From contig JARFIW010000139.1 in assembly GCA_036346225.1 (NCBI GenBank), positions 8,432,001 through 8,496,000 of the forward strand: DNA of 64,000 bases, read 5' to 3'. A program made the translations under genes and the position numbers. This DNA is from Platerodrilus igneus (taxonomy: Eukaryota; Arthropoda; Insecta; Coleoptera; Lycidae). Positions 1 through 12,188 of this stretch are shown here, piece by piece (within the stretch, counting starts at the first letter, position 1; the number at the start of each line of letters is the position of its first letter). The notes beneath the pieces were generated by a model, which was not told the origin of the DNA, did no database searches, and saw only the letters and a program-made list of their open reading frames with translations.

Positions 1-1094
1 AATGCCCATTGAAGTTAACTCAATTAATATGTGCTTTCCTTTCACAACTTAGTAAAAAAGGAATATCTTACATGAAAGTGAGGTAGCTTAGCTATCCTAA
101 CTTGTTTGAATGGAACATACTTTTGGAAAAATACTGAACTCATAAAATTAATCTCACATTTGCAGCTGTAAACAACTGGGTGCTTTTTGTTATTATCAGG
201 GCGTATGCAATTGCATGAGACATGCCTCTTTCGGCAGTGAATTGGTAAATAATTGAAATTCAAAATTAATATAAATTACTATTTACTACTATACTTCAAT
301 CAACGCTATAACGAAAGATCACTTCATAAACAATCCATTTTACTTAAATGTAAGACAGTTTGTAGGTACATCTGAGTTATTTGAACTACTAGACACGTGA
401 AATGAACATATGAAATAACTAAGTACAACTTAGGTTAGGTAGGAATATCTTAGTAAGGTGATGAAAGGAAAGCACCTAATATTTGGATAAATGCGTCCAA
501 TAACACCTGTTTTCCTAATTTTTTTATATGCATGGTGGAAATGGCATAGTATTTCACGTTGAGTTGTATAGATTGTCAGGTATATTTGACAGGTCTGTGC
601 AACAGTTTCATAATTTTGTTAAGTGCATGGCATATCCGAATGCTTCTAAACCATGCTGCTGATTTTTGTGACAACCAACATTTACCATTTACCACACTGG
701 CACAAGCATATTAGGAAATCATTTAACAATCAGTGTAGAGAATGCGTCTTGATTGGTCATACAGCCATTAACCAGAACACGTTCTGATGTGTGCTTGCAC
801 CATGTATTTGCTGTTACCACATAGAAGCACATAAGAAAACAGAATGAGAACATGCTTAATTAATACTATTCAAACTTATAGCTACATATGCAACATCTGA
901 CTGTATTAACCGACCTTATTAGTAGAACATTTATTGATTTTAGTATTGAGTTTAAAGCTAGTGCTGATTCATGGTCTAGATTTTTAAAGTTCATTAATGT
1001 TATACATAAAAAATATTAAATGTTTACTGGTTGAATGTTAATGAAGAAATATTAATGTCTTGAACCATTACTTAAGGTAAGAAATCAAAAGTAG
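1..1094. other. AT-rich DNA with no recognisable gene
   Basis: I see no coding pattern, RNA gene or clear repeat. The only reading frame (42-263, minus strand) is short, low in complexity and has no motif. It may be intron, intergenic DNA or an unrecognised old transposon. Confidence 0.5.
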
Positions 1095-2160
1095 ATTATC
1101 ATCATTAGGTCTTCTTCAGTCCTGAAACTGGTTGGTCAGGTACTTCCATTGTTCTCCTATCCTAAACAACCCTTCACATTTCTCTGAAATTCTCACAGCC
1201 TACATCTTTTACTGTCCGTGTGCAATAGTTTAATCTAGGTTTACTTCTACCTCTCTTTTTTCCTTTCTCTGCTTCTAATATATCCTACACTATTCCCTTA
1301 TGCCTTAGAACGTGTTCTAGCTTTTCTATTTTTCACTGTTTTCCACATATTTCTTTCTTCACTTACTATTTCTATAACCTTTTGTTCTTAACTTTCTTTG
1401 TCTGTGATAAGTTCATCATACATCTGTAACATCGCATTTCCTGTCTGCTTCTTCTGCTGTCCACATTTCACAGCCGTACAGTGCTGTGCTTCACACCTAT
1501 GCTTTCAACAACTTTTTCCTTATTTCTGTCTGTTATCGTCGAACATAGCATCTACTTTTTCTTGTTAAATGCAGCATGACCTTGTATTACTATTTTTTTA
1601 ATATCCTTTCCACTTTTCCCCTATTACGGTACTTAGTTTCTTAGGTAGCAGAAGTTCCTAACTTTTTGTAAATTTTGATTTTTTACTGATTTTCCCCTCC
1701 TTTACATACCAGTACTTTAATTTAATTTTTATTCATTTTCATACCGTATCTCTATGTTAGCACTGTTTCCATTTCATTAAGAGCTGCTTCCAACTTTTCC
1801 TTGCGAGATGCTAATACTGCTATATCATCTGCAAAATTTAAACGTATCAATCACCTGCCCCTGCATAATAATTATACAAATGTCTTCCTGCATTCGGCAG
1901 TATTCATTGTCTCTTGGATATACAAGTTATAAATTAATGGCGAATAACGCTCATCTCTGTCTCTCCCCTTCTCTAATATTTACCTCTGTACTTTCCTGTT
2001 CTAATTCTATTATCACTGTTTGCTCTCTGTATAATCTATGTACTATTCATCTATTCTTATAACTCATTCTAATTTTTTTAGTATGTTGAACACTTTTCTC
2101 GTGTACATTGTTGAGTTCTTTCTCCAGATCTACAAATCCCATATACAGGGTGACATTAGT
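1095..2160 (-). mobile_element. 5'-truncated RTE-type LINE fragment (reverse transcriptase 3' half)
   Basis: This stretch matches, base by base with substitutions and small indels, the segment of LINE A at about 10,100-11,180. It begins with the same family 3' end (ATCATTAGGTCTTC, then the 'actggttgg' block). It then covers the antisense of the C-terminal tail and the reverse transcriptase, including the region encoding the FADD box near 1,810-1,830. It stops abruptly at about 2,150, where LINE A continues, which is typical 5' truncation during target-primed reverse transcription. Many frame breaks make it a dead copy. Confidence 0.75.
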
Positions 2161-2189
2161 TTTATGTCCTTAATTTAAAGGAGGGCGTA

Positions 2190-3790
2190 GAGGCTGATAG
2201 ACAAACAATAGTTATTTTATGCAACAAGTGAGTAAAGTAATACTTTTTATTACGAGTAGGAAAATTTGACTGCACGAGCCGAAGGTGAGTGCGACAATTC
2301 CTACGAGTGAAAAAAAAAGTTACTTTACTCAAGAGTTTCATACAAAATTTTTTCTACGTCCGTAGATAAATAAATTCAATAAAATCGTCATTCATTTTTA
2401 TTTATTTAGTAACACTAATATTAAATGTACAACTTTGAGCATTAATAAATTGTAGTGAAGGTGAAGTTAAAGGTGCTATATTAGTATTAAAATTGTCAAC
2501 ATTTAATGAGTTTATAGAAATAATATCTTCGATAGTTATATTAATACTCCTTGAATTGCTAGCAGACAGTTAGACATTTTTGTGATTCGAACTCCAACTG
2601 GTTCCTGCTAAAATTTTTGCATTGAGTCGTCTACGTAACCTTCTGCAATTGTATTGGACTTTCATCCACCGTGCTTTTTTAGTTGAATTAAATCACCACC
2701 AGAATCTGCCAATAGAGACACGGAAGAGTGTCGGAACGCATGTCTAGTGAAGGGATTTTTGAAAACGTATTTATACCTAGAATCTGAATTTTGTATTTTC
2801 CATTTCTATATAGCAAAAAGAAATGATCAGTTTTGACATTGATTGGGTTTCTATATTTGTTATAAATCTTTATAAAATTTAGTCCATTTCAAATGTTTCA
2901 TCAATTACAGTAAATCGACATTGAACATGTGTTTTCGTATCTGATACTGTAATTATTAAAACAGTTCCAGTATTATTAATATCTTCACACTTCATTTTAT
3001 ATAGTTTATCTCTCCACAGAGCTCCCGCGATTCTTAGTATTAAAGCAACCTAAAACGTCCCATCAACAATATAAGTTTGTATTAAAATTTCATGTTGTCA
3101 ATAATATACCTTATGCATAAGATAATCATCATCATCAGCTTGTAACAAAAACTTATAGATTTCCCCTCATAAAAATGTTTTGGATTTTTTGGGTCTATAT
3201 CCAATTGTTTTATTTTTCAAATATGTAGTGAGTTTCGAATATTTACTGATGTCCACATCGTTATTTACCAGTAGGGTGCATTTCAGTTTGGAATAAGTCT
3301 ACCAAACAGTTGAAGACTTTCACATTTTAGATTTCTATTCAAAATATGTTAATAATACTCCTTCTGTGAAGCTGGTGATGCATTTTTTAATACGTCAGTC
3401 TATAAAAAAGTTATAGTCTTATAAATACTGCTCCTTGGATTTCTCAGGCAAAAGATTCATTGTAGCTGCATTTGCCGCTTAAACTACATCTTCGGGTGTG
3501 CAGATAAATGACTCACCACTATCATTATCCATCACTCTACTTTTGTTAAAAGGATAACAGGTAACTTTCTCAAATCATTTAAGAACAGTTTTGACAGTTT
3601 TGACCGCTAGGACGCTTTTTAACGCTTTTTGATCGATTCAATAATCACATACTTTATGAACGGAAAATAATTTTAAAAAATGCGAGTTTTATAACAGTGC
3701 ACCTTACTCTTTTCTCGATGTTATAAAAAGAGTAATTGCACGACGAAGTATAAGAAATACTTCGGCACAGCTTGCATCGACCTTTATGGT
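2190..3790 (-). mobile_element. Crypton-like tyrosine-recombinase element, degraded
   Basis: The block contains a decayed tyrosine recombinase on the minus strand. It is bordered by similar sequences rich in GAGTAA and TTACTC (about 2,230-2,335 and 3,700-3,740), the latter near TGCACGACGAAG. Cryptons integrate by tyrosine recombinase and normally lack classical terminal inverted repeats, so I treat these borders as approximate. The recombinase makes the class call reasonably firm. The limits are a guess. Confidence 0.55.
2560..3065 (-). pseudogene. Crypton tyrosine recombinase C-terminal catalytic domain (pseudogene)
   Basis: Read on the minus strand, the segment shows the ordered signature of insect Crypton recombinases. 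First comes an ALILRIAGALWRDKL-like stretch (about 3,062-3,015), which carries the first catalytic Arg region. Next is a TVSDTKTH strand-loop, then the HxxR box in HAFRHSS (about 2,745-2,722). Last are LKKHGGW (about 2,685-2,660) and the Tyr segment GYVDDS (2,640-2,624). In the family, the Tyr attacks DNA to form a 3'-phosphotyrosyl link while Arg, His and Arg stabilise the phosphate. Several stops and frameshifts lie between the boxes, so no functional protein is possible. The reading was done by eye. Confidence 0.6.
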
Positions 3791-4720
3791 TTCGGAGGCT
3801 GCATGAGACTTGAAATCACAGGGTAAGGGGAATGTTTAGAGAATATCTGAATGTTAAAGATTTAAATATCAAGACACTTGTTTACACAACTGTAAAATAA
3901 CTTAGAGAAACAATAGTTAAAACACGATAAGAGAAATTCGACTAAATATGTATATTAATACTCAAGTTATTACAATTCCAAAGGCATGTATAAGATATAT
4001 GCTTGTGTCATTAACATAGTAGACATCGCTATATATTTTAACAAGATATAAATCACATTTAATAAAACGTACACGAGAAAATTTCTATAGAGAAATCAAA
4101 ATAAATAATCTCCGTTTAGAAACTCAAAACCTTACCCAATGCGAGAGTAAATCAAAAAGTGATCCTAATTGTAATAATGTCATGTAACAAAATGCACATG
4201 AAATGAAAGTTCAAGTAATAAACCTTTTCACCATAAGAAACTTCATGAAGTTCGAATGTTTACATATTTTTAGGTTATGTATTAGAGAATTATATTTGAA
4301 ATCATTTAAGATAAGTAAAATGTACTTAATAATCAAAACTTTAAGATAAGTAAAACGTAATTAATAATCAATACAAAATATTTGTAGTGACAAAGACAAA
4401 TTTAAATAGAGGTTAGGCCTCTTTATTTCAACAGAAAACGGTAAGGTAAAAGTTTTAATCTCATACTACCTGTAGTATCAGCAACTGAACTAATACTACC
4501 AGTTACTTAATTTATAGGTATCCTTCAATATCCAGGAAACTGAGACATCCTGCGTTGGAGGATCTCCTAGTGTAGATACAAATACAAAATGTGGTCAACT
4601 TCAAATGTTGTCCTTAACAGACTTCTGTTCCATAAAATTAAACTTGTAGATATTTTCAATAAGATAATAACTGAGCAGTAATATGTAAGGTAGTAGGAAA
4701 CAAAATATAAAATTCTTGTG
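3791..4720. other. AT-rich DNA with no recognisable gene
   Basis: No reading frame, RNA gene or repeat that I can classify. One local near-duplication is visible: an 'aagataagtaaaa(t/c)gtaattaataatca' phrase occurs twice around 4,310-4,375. Confidence 0.45.
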
Positions 4721-4891
4721 ATGAGTGTTATTTTACATCATCTGGTTGTGCGACAAGCAACTTTTCCATGTGGAAAATCCGAAGGAGAGAAAACACGTCG
4801 CCGTGACGCATATTTGACCGGAGCATACTTGACCAGAGAATACTTTACCGGAGAATACTTGACCAGAGGATACTTGACCGGAGGACCCTAG
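4721..4891 (+). CDS. Possible 56-residue ORF ending in a pentapeptide tandem repeat
   Basis: An ATG at 4,721 opens a frame that stays open to TAG at 4,889. The first 29 residues are basic and include a TRRRD stretch. The last part is five 15-bp repeats that read as A/E/G-Y-L/F-T-G/R five times. A 15-bp unit preserves frame, so an open frame through it is less informative than it looks. I do not recognise the protein and see no promoter or splice evidence. It could equally be a minisatellite in non-coding DNA. Confidence 0.2.
   Translation: MSVILHHLVVRQATFPCGKSEGEKTRRRDAYLTGAYLTREYFTGEYLTRGYLTGGP
4808..4882 (+). repeat. 15-bp minisatellite, five units
   Basis: Five consecutive 15-bp units of the form gcATACTTGACCGGA run with one to three changes each (starts 4,808, 4,823, 4,838, 4,853, 4,868). 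Odd and even units differ consistently, ACCGGA against ACCAGA. This suggests expansion as a 30-bp dimer. Confidence 0.85.
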
Positions 4892-5240
4892 AAAATTCAG
4901 TTGTGTTACAAAAGTGACAATCTAGCACGAGGTGCAAAGGAAAATTAAATCCATTAATATCTTACCATCTTTATAAATACTTGATGGGATTAAGGAATAC
5001 ACAACTTCTTCATCCATTATACAACACATCTAGAAATATATTTAAATGTTAACTTAGGATTTATAATTAGAAAATTTACATACCAGGCAAGCACATTAGG
5101 CAAGGTAGAGGTTCAAATCACAAATGTTCAACAGTGCCAGATAAGCAATCAGATATCAGAGAAATGAAAATTTGACACTTCTAATAAATTATTTTCGGCC
5201 ATCTTCGGGATGGACGATCTCTAGCGATTATTCTCAATAA

Positions 5241-5418
5241 TACAGAATTTAGAACCACACCAGTTGTGACTTTGGAATAAACACTTCAGAAATAACTAAT
5301 AGGAAAATTTCATTTAGATATAATTATAATACAGAATTAGAACCACACCAGTTGTGCTTTTGGAATAAACACTTCAGAAATAACCAATAGGAAAATTTCA
5401 TATAGATATAATAATTTG
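5241..5418. repeat. Tandem duplication of an 89-bp unit
   Basis: The phrase running from 'tacagaatttagaaccacac' to the end of the unit is repeated immediately downstream from 5,330 with only a few substitutions and one indel. No coding meaning is apparent. Confidence 0.8.
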
Positions 5419-6560
5419 TACTATGTAAACAAATTAGTAACATGTGGATTAAAACTAATAATCCAGGATTATGCGAGATAAATTCTTATAGAAAATATAT
5501 TACATAATAAAGAAAGTAATTTTATATTTAAATGTAGATATTAGCATTTATATGCTAATAGTGCCAAGCACAAATGTAACATGCTAAAATATACGCAAAA
5601 AGGCATGTTACAATAGGCATAGAAAAAAATGTCAATAAGCCTGTGGTCTAGAGCAAACAGTTTAGCTACAAATAGATGCACAAGAAAAGTAAAAAAAATT
5701 GTTTGAAAACCACTGCAATCTTGACTAGGTCACAAATAAAGTACATAGTCACATCATGCTTTAAAGTCGACCAATTAAGTTGTGACTTTAGCAAACTTAA
5801 ATTAGTGAAATAGAGTGCCTTTTTGCTGCCAAAAGAAATAACTCAATGTACTTTAGTTGCTACTGAAGAAGTTTAAATTTTTTTCTAAAATTTGCATGTT
5901 TAGATAATAATCACAACAAAAAATAATATTCGATAATGTTGAATGTACTTTAACATTACATAGCTCGGAACAGGAGTTAGATGTTATAATTGTGTGTAAG
6001 TGTTGTGTATTTCACCTACGTGCTTAGGTAATACATTAAATGCAGTGTTGTGGCTTAATTGTAATTGGATATAGATAATTGGAGTTTTTTGTCATGTTAG
6101 TATATTAACAAATTGTTTTTTGAAAATACGAAAACCCGAGAATTATACCAGCACCGAAGTTGCAGATACGGTGGAAATTTCGAACACTTATTGCGAAATC
6201 ATTTCATGTGCTTTTTGTCATTCAGGATAGCATTTGTATGCATAAGTATTTCTTAAAAAACATATGACAAAACAGCAGTCCTAAAGCTTTTACTTAAGAT
6301 GACCTCTCAGGTTTGCTTTGAGTTTTTACAAATTTGACAAATGATTCAATCAACACAAAAATTATTTTGTACCTAAAATCAAAACCCCTAAGAGATTTAG
6401 TTTTGATCTTTTTAATAAGTTTGTAATACACCTTTAAATTTTGACCTTGCACAGACGGTTATATAAACACAAGTTTGGGATGTTTTACATTTCCTAAAAT
6501 TTGTTTAAAAGAAACTGGACGTATGTATATTGGTTTTGTTTGAACACTAACAGTTTATTA
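5419..6560. other. AT-rich DNA with no recognisable gene
   Basis: No open reading frame of note, RNA gene or classifiable transposon piece on either strand. Confidence 0.45.
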
Positions 6561-6569
6561 GACTTCACA

Positions 6570-6865
6570 GCAATTTCTCTTCTGTAGGATGAATATACTC
6601 AACTTTCTTAAGTAACCACTGGCGCTCGATAAAGGTGAATTCCTTAACCTAAATGCCTTAAGCTGGGATTGGAATGTTATAACATTAGGCGATGGAGTCA
6701 CAAGATCCTTACTTTTATTTTTCCTATATATTTGATTTCAATATGTGATATTTTTATCTAAATTTTGTTATTGAGATTATGATTTGTATTGTGATTTAAA
6801 TCAAATGAATATTGCAGTGAATTTTATATTTAAATCATTTTTAAGGATGAACGAAGCTTTAAATT
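6570..6865 (+). repeat. Short copy of the GATTTAAATC-array repeat with its leader
   Basis: The first about 150 bp resemble the sequence that precedes the large array at 15,690-15,830. Shared phrases include a C(T/C)CTTCAAGTgACCACT-like start, 'ggaatccttaa' and 'atgttataaYattggaatg'. The last about 120 bp (6,740-6,860) are the same degenerate 'gatttaaatca' type of sequence. The leader plus array is therefore a dispersed repeat family and not a unique satellite. Confidence 0.5.
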
Positions 6866-8335
6866 ATTAAATATTGAAATTGCCCAAAAAGGGGTGGAAA
6901 TCTCACACAAAACAATGATATATCGGCTAACTACAGCGGTGCGGGGTGTGCCCTTGTAACATTAAATTTTCCCTCGTGAATATCAGATAGAAAATTGGAC
7001 CTCCATATAACATAAATGACTACCTTACCTGATATCACAAGGTCGAGAATTTCTTATTAATGAAGGAAGCCCAAGGTAAAGTTGGATGGAAAACGGCTTG
7101 AGGAAAAGAAAAACTCTTTAGAGATAAACAGCTAGTAGAATGTTAGCTCTGGGTAGATCATGAGCTTGGGTCATGGATTGTCAGTTGACCAAAAATGTAG
7201 ATAAAAGCGCCACCGTATTTTTCAATACAACAACATATGAAGATACATGTACTTTGTATTAGGGGAATGCGGAAACTTGAAATCTACACCCTTTATATAG
7301 CCACAAAACCCATATATCAACCTTGCAAAGCACTTACCAAAATATCAATTGCCAGATGTATTACAGATGTCTCGACTTAACCTGTGAACAAACAAATGCG
7401 CAACATGGACACCGTTTGTGTCCTTATAAATATTCACCAAAAATAATATAATTGAATTTAAGTTCCATAAATATATACACCCAGGGTATTTGTTATCATT
7501 AGACACAGTTAACCTTTTGCTTATTAAGAACCAATAAATTTCACTTGAATTTTTAATAATAAAAGAGTTAAGCAAAAATAAATTCTATTCAATTAAATTG
7601 TCATAGCTTGTTTCAGCATTAACTTTTTCAACAAAAATTTACATAAAAAGAAACTAGTATGGTTCTGTCTTCAAAAAACACAAAGATCTCTAAATTGAAT
7701 ACTTCTACATAAGTTTACTGTAAGGTATATGCTTTCTTAATAACTCATATTTCAAATTTTAATTATAGTCATCAGTAGTACTACGGTCGACTTTACAAGT
7801 GAGAAATTAGATTATTTTACGTCTTATAAAAATGTATTATTCAAACAAAGAGTTAGCTTTACTTTATATCTTACAAAAACATTCATCATGTTCTTCAAAA
7901 TTAAATTACATGACCTCAAAATAACCAAAGATATTTTTAATGTAACACAAAATAACATGTGGTAATTATGTTGAATAACTAGATATTTTTGACATCATAT
8001 GTCAATAACAACTTTTTTAGTGTAGCCACCACTGTCTGCTGGTGAAACAAATATGATAGGCAAACTACGTAGCCATCTTTAAAATTTTGTAAAGTTACAA
8101 GAATAGAACGGGATCTTTCTTTTTTAAATGAATTTTAGGATAAATAAATCAAAGTAAAATTTCAACCTTCGATCATTTGTAAAACATTTAAATAAATGTA
8201 ACTTAAATTAAAGGTTAAATGTCACTCACGTGCCGAAGTACAGTTCAATCAAAAAAACTTGAACTTTTAGACTAGAACCAAATAACACCAGATGTGGACT
8301 ATTCCATGTACATCTGCGATGCACGCAATATGAAA
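6866..8335. other. AT-rich DNA with no recognisable gene
   Basis: The only frame (7,345-7,575, minus strand) has no motif and lies in plain AT-rich sequence. I see nothing else that I can name. Confidence 0.45.
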
Positions 8336-9060
8336 ACATACCATCATCATTAGGTCTTCAGTCCTAGAACTGGTTAGACGCGTACCATCATTGTTCCCTA
8401 TTCTGAACTAACCTACAGATTTCCCTAAAATATGCACAGTTTGCATCTATAACTGTCTGATCTAGGTCTACATCTACCTCTTTTTTCCTATCTCTGCTTG
8501 TAATATATCACATACTATTCCCCAAAAATGCCTTAGAACGTATTCCGCCCTACTATTTCTCTTTTTCTCCAGATATCCTTGTTCCCCTACTATTTCTGTA
8601 ACTTATTTGTTATTATATTTGTCTGTCCATGCTATCGTCCTCATACATCTGAAGCACATCATTTCAAAAGGCTGCTACCGTTTTTCTGTCTGCGTTTCAG
8701 ACTTCCCGTATTTCATAGGCATACTGTGCTGTGCTCCACACATATGCTTTCAACAATTTTCTTCTTATTCTGTTTGTTGTCTTTCCTCATAGGCGATGTT
8801 CTTTCTTGTTAGATGCAGTTCGATCACTTTCTATTGTTTTACAGTTATATGCCCTATTTCTCCGACCTTCAATGGTTGTGAAGGGAGGTAAGCAGTCTGT
8901 GGCTGCCAAGTTCCCCCAACACTTAACCATTTGGCGATTTAATATATTTTCGAATTTATCTTTTTGCACAGTCAACATTATTTGCAGGTATTTCGCAGCC
9001 ACTAGGTTTTCCGTCTCAAAACTGGTTGGACACGTACCTGCACTTATTTATGTTCTGATC
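8336..9060 (-). mobile_element. Partial second copy of the LINE A 3' end
   Basis: From 8,340 to about 8,812 the sequence is a diverged copy of the C-terminal coding part of LINE A (compare 10,110-10,590). It then jumps at 'cttgttagatgcag' to a block (8,815-9,010) equivalent to 9,875-10,070, which lies directly 3' of the LINE A reading frame. A block with the same internal junction occurs at 28,214-28,900 beside LINE B. All coding frames are broken. Confidence 0.7.
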
Positions 9061-9104
9061 TAGCCTACATAGTTCCCTGAAATTCTCACACAGCATGTGT
9101 ATTC

Positions 9105-9505
9105 AGGTTAATCTTCTTTGGGAGTTAAACCACTCATAGTTTTTAAAATCAACTTTATTTACGTTTCGATCCATGAACTAGGATCGTTGTCAAAATAATA
9201 ATAAAAACTTCAAGTTTGACATTTATGACATAAATTGAAGATGACTTTGATTTATTGATGTTTGAAATATTTGGTTTGAGTATACTAAGCCAAAAATTTT
9301 TAAAGTTTAACAGAATGATTGCCTTCAATTTGTGTTGCGACCTGAGATCGGCTTTCTTTAGGTAGCCAATACGCTTAACGTGAAATCAGCTGATTAATTT
9401 TTATTGGTGAATTTTATATAAATTCAATAACTTGGAATTGGAAAACATTTTTTTTTACACGTTTCTATTTATACAATTGAGAGGATGGTTATTAAAGAAG
9501 TGTGC
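9105..9505 (-). repeat. Dispersed ~390-bp SINE-like repeat, copy 1
   Basis: The sequence is the reverse complement of 23,815-24,206. It starts with 'ttaatcttctttgggagttaaaccactcat' and contains the reverse of GACAACGATCCT and 'atttacgtttcgatcca'. It ends at 'gaggatggttattaaagaagtgtg'. In the forward sense the family ends in an A-rich tail (GAAGATTAAGAAAAA), as expected for a SINE or a short LINE 3' end. I see no clear A and B boxes, so the class is open. Confidence 0.7.
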
Positions 9506-9603
9506 GATTGCATTATTGAAAGGCTTAAGTAGTCGTTTTTTTATATTTATTTTGAGGGGGAATATTCATTATCATTTAAGTTACCTCTTTGGTAGATTTT
9601 AAC

Positions 9604-9813
9604 ATGGTTCTGAGGCGACTCTATGGCGGTTTTACACTTGTCAGATACCAATGTTGTTCTATGAAGATTGTATATGGATCTGAGGCGACCCTATGGCGGG
9701 TTTACACTTGTCAGATACCAATACTGTTCAACGGAGATTGTATATGGTTTTGAGGTAACCTTATTGTGGATTTATACTTGTCAGATACCAATGCTGTTTT
9801 ACAAGGATTGTTA
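9604..9813. repeat. 70-bp tandem repeat, three units
   Basis: Three head-to-tail units start at 9,604, 9,674 and 9,744. Each reads 'atggttctgaggcgaccc' followed by a conserved core 'acacttgtcagatacca' and a variable end. Units one and two are the closest pair. No coding potential is seen. Confidence 0.85.
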
Positions 9814-9874
9814 ATATGCTTATTTTTATGTAATTAGTTATTTTATGTATAAATAGAAATCATGTATGTAGGCT

Positions 9875-10080
9875 TTCTATTGTTTTCTAATTTTATACCC
9901 TATTTTACCTAGATTCAGTGAAGGAGGTTAAGCAACCTGTGGCCACCAAGATCCCCCAACACTTAGACATTTGCCGAAATAATGGTTTTCCAGTAAATTC
10001 TTTCACACACTTAACATTATTCGAGAATATTGCCCAACCAATTCTTGTAGTTACTTATAATAATCATCATGTTTAAGCAC
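9875..10080 (-). repeat. LINE 3'-flank block
   Basis: This roughly 200-bp block, containing 'aagatcccccaacacttaga' and 'catttgccgaa', lies immediately 3' (in minus sense) of the LINE A coding region. It recurs at 8,815-9,010, 28,695-28,900 and 29,035-29,262. Its fixed position beside the LINE coding end suggests it is the LINE 3' untranslated region. Confidence 0.65.
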
Positions 10081-10094
10081 AGTTATCTTTTCGT

Positions 10095-10340
10095 CATTAG
10101 TTTATCCATCTTGGGATTGGTTGGATGCGTACCTCCATTGATTTCTATTCTGGGCTAGCCTACACATCTCCTGAAACCTCTACAGCCTACATCTTTTACT
10201 ATCTGTGTGCAGTAGTCTAATCTAGGTCTGCCTCTTCTTCTCTTTTTTCCTATCTGTGCTTCTAATATATTCCGCACTATTCCCTCATGCCGTAGTATGT
10301 GGCCTATCATCCTATCTCTCCTATTTTTACCGTTTTCCAC
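10095..10340 (-). pseudogene. LINE A ORF2 C-terminal tail
   Basis: The 61-residue frame reads RRDRMIGHILRHEGIVRNIL followed by an RRRGRP stretch, the standard C-terminal tail of these RTE-like proteins. Further residues are out of frame toward 10,100. The tail is probably involved in RNA or DNA binding, although I know of no assigned reaction. Confidence 0.7.
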
Positions 10341-10599
10341 ATATTTCTTTCTTCCCCTACCATTTTAGTACCTCTTCGTTCTTAACTTTGTCTGTCCATG
10401 ATATTTTCATCATACGCCTGTAACACCACATTTCAAAGGCTTCTACCTTTTTCTTGTCCGCTTCTCCTACTGTCCAGGCTTCACATCCGTACAGTGCTGT
10501 GCTCCACACATATGTTTTAAGCAATCTTTTCCTTGTTTCTATGTTTGTGGTCTTTGAGCACAGTAGTTGCTTTTTCTTGTTAAATGTAGCACGACCTTG

Positions 10600-11690
10600 T
10601 GCTAATCTTTGTTTTATATCTTTGTGCTTTTCCCATCTTGCGTTATTTGGCTTCCTAGGTAGCAGAAATCCTTAACCTCTTGTAAGTTCGTGTTACATAC
10701 TTGTATTCTTGTTTTTGATTTATTTTCCCCACCTTTGCAAACTAGAACTTTAGTTTTAGTTTTGTTAATTTTCATACCGTATCTATCTGTTAGAACCATT
10801 TCCATTTCATTAAGAGCAGCTTCTAACTCTTCCTTGCTAGACGCTAATACCGCTATATCATCTGCAAATCTAAGCATATCAATTTTTTGTCTCTGCATAG
10901 TAATTCCAAATGTCTTCCTGCATTTGACAGTATTCACTGCCTCTTCTATGTTCAAGTTAAAAATCAATGGGGATAGGGCACATCCCTGTCTCACCCCTTT
11001 CCTAATGTTTACTTCTCTACGTTCCTGCTCTAATTCTATTACTGCTGTTTGCTCTTTGTATAAGCTATGTACTATTCGTCTATCCCTATAACTCATTCCA
11101 ATCTTTTTGAGTATTTCAAACATTTTTTTCCAATTTACATTGTCGAATGCTTTTTCCAGATCTACAAACCCTATATACATGCTTTCCCCTTTTTCTATTG
11201 TTTTCTCCATTATCACTCTCAGAGCTAAAATAGCCTCCCGTGTTCCCCTGTTTCGCCTAAACCCAAATTGGTCTTCTCTTAGTATTTCTTCAGCTCGTTT
11301 TTCCATTCGTCTTTGCACAATTCTAGTTAATTCTAGTTAATATTATTGTTCGAAAATTTTCACATCTATCCGCGCCTTTCTTTTTTGGTATAGTTACTAT
11401 GATGCTACGTTTAAAATCTTTGGGTATCTCGCCTGTCTCATACATATAGCTTAAAAGTTGGAAGAGACGTTCTGTTACTGCTTGTCCAGCGGCTTTTAGA
11501 GTTTCTGCTTGCACCTTATCTGTACCCGGCACCTTACCATTTTTCAGACTCTTTAATGCTAATTCAAACTCGTCTCGAAGTATAGGATATCCCAAGTCAT
11601 CATTTTCAATGTCTGATTCCTGTTCTAATGCAGTTAGTTCCTCTCCTGCATATAAATTCCTATATATTCTTGCCATCTACTCACTTTCTC
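10600..11690 (-). pseudogene. LINE A reverse transcriptase
   Basis: Two frames cover the enzyme. The first (11,676-11,323) carries the N-terminal fingers with NGKVPGTDKVQAETLK and the PIPKK-like ITIPKKKGADRCENFR. The second (11,318-10,614) carries QFGFRRNRGTREAI, FVDLEKAFDNV with the first catalytic Asp, GVRQGCALSP, and LRFADDIAVLA with the catalytic Asp pair. The enzyme copies LINE RNA at the nicked target. Two errors, a short repeat of 'attctagttaa' near 11,325-11,340 and the following frame change, split it. Confidence 0.85.
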
Positions 11691-11744
11691 TCGTTTTCTA
11701 TAATGACGTTTCCTTGTCGTCCCTTATATTTTTGCTATACGGTT

Positions 11745-12026
11745 TTATATCCTAAAATTCATTCTAATTAATTTGTATGCTTCGTCTGTCTTTCCTATTT
11801 CCATCTTAGTTTGTACTTCTTTGCACTTTTCATCAATCCATTGTTCTTTAGCTTTCCTGCATTTTCGAATAATTTCCCATTTTATGGCTTTGTATCTCTG
11901 TTTTCCTGTTTCGTCTGATTTATTTTTGTATTTTCGTCTTTCTTCTATTAAATTCACGATATCCTTTGTTATCCATGGTTTCTTATTTTCTTTTTGTGTA
12001 TACCCCAAAATATCTCTGGCCGCCAT
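11745..12026 (-). pseudogene. LINE A inter-domain basic linker
   Basis: The 93-residue frame is rich in Lys, Arg and Glu, with the start KPWITKDIVNLIEERRKYKN. This is the conserved stretch between endonuclease and reverse transcriptase in this LINE group. The corresponding stretch in LINE B is at about 31,430-31,700. It is separated from both flanking domains by frame breaks. In the intact protein it would be part of ORF2 and not a separate product. Confidence 0.7.
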
Positions 12027-12188
12027 GTCTAGGCTGGATTTAATGTTATTTCATTCTGTTTCTACTTCCTTAGTTTCAGATATTTTCCCGATATCATTCA
12101 GCAATGCATTTGACTTTTTTTCGAATCTTACTTGAATATTTTTATCTTTTAGTTTCTCTAAGTCCAAGTGCCTTTTTCCGTTCCTTTT

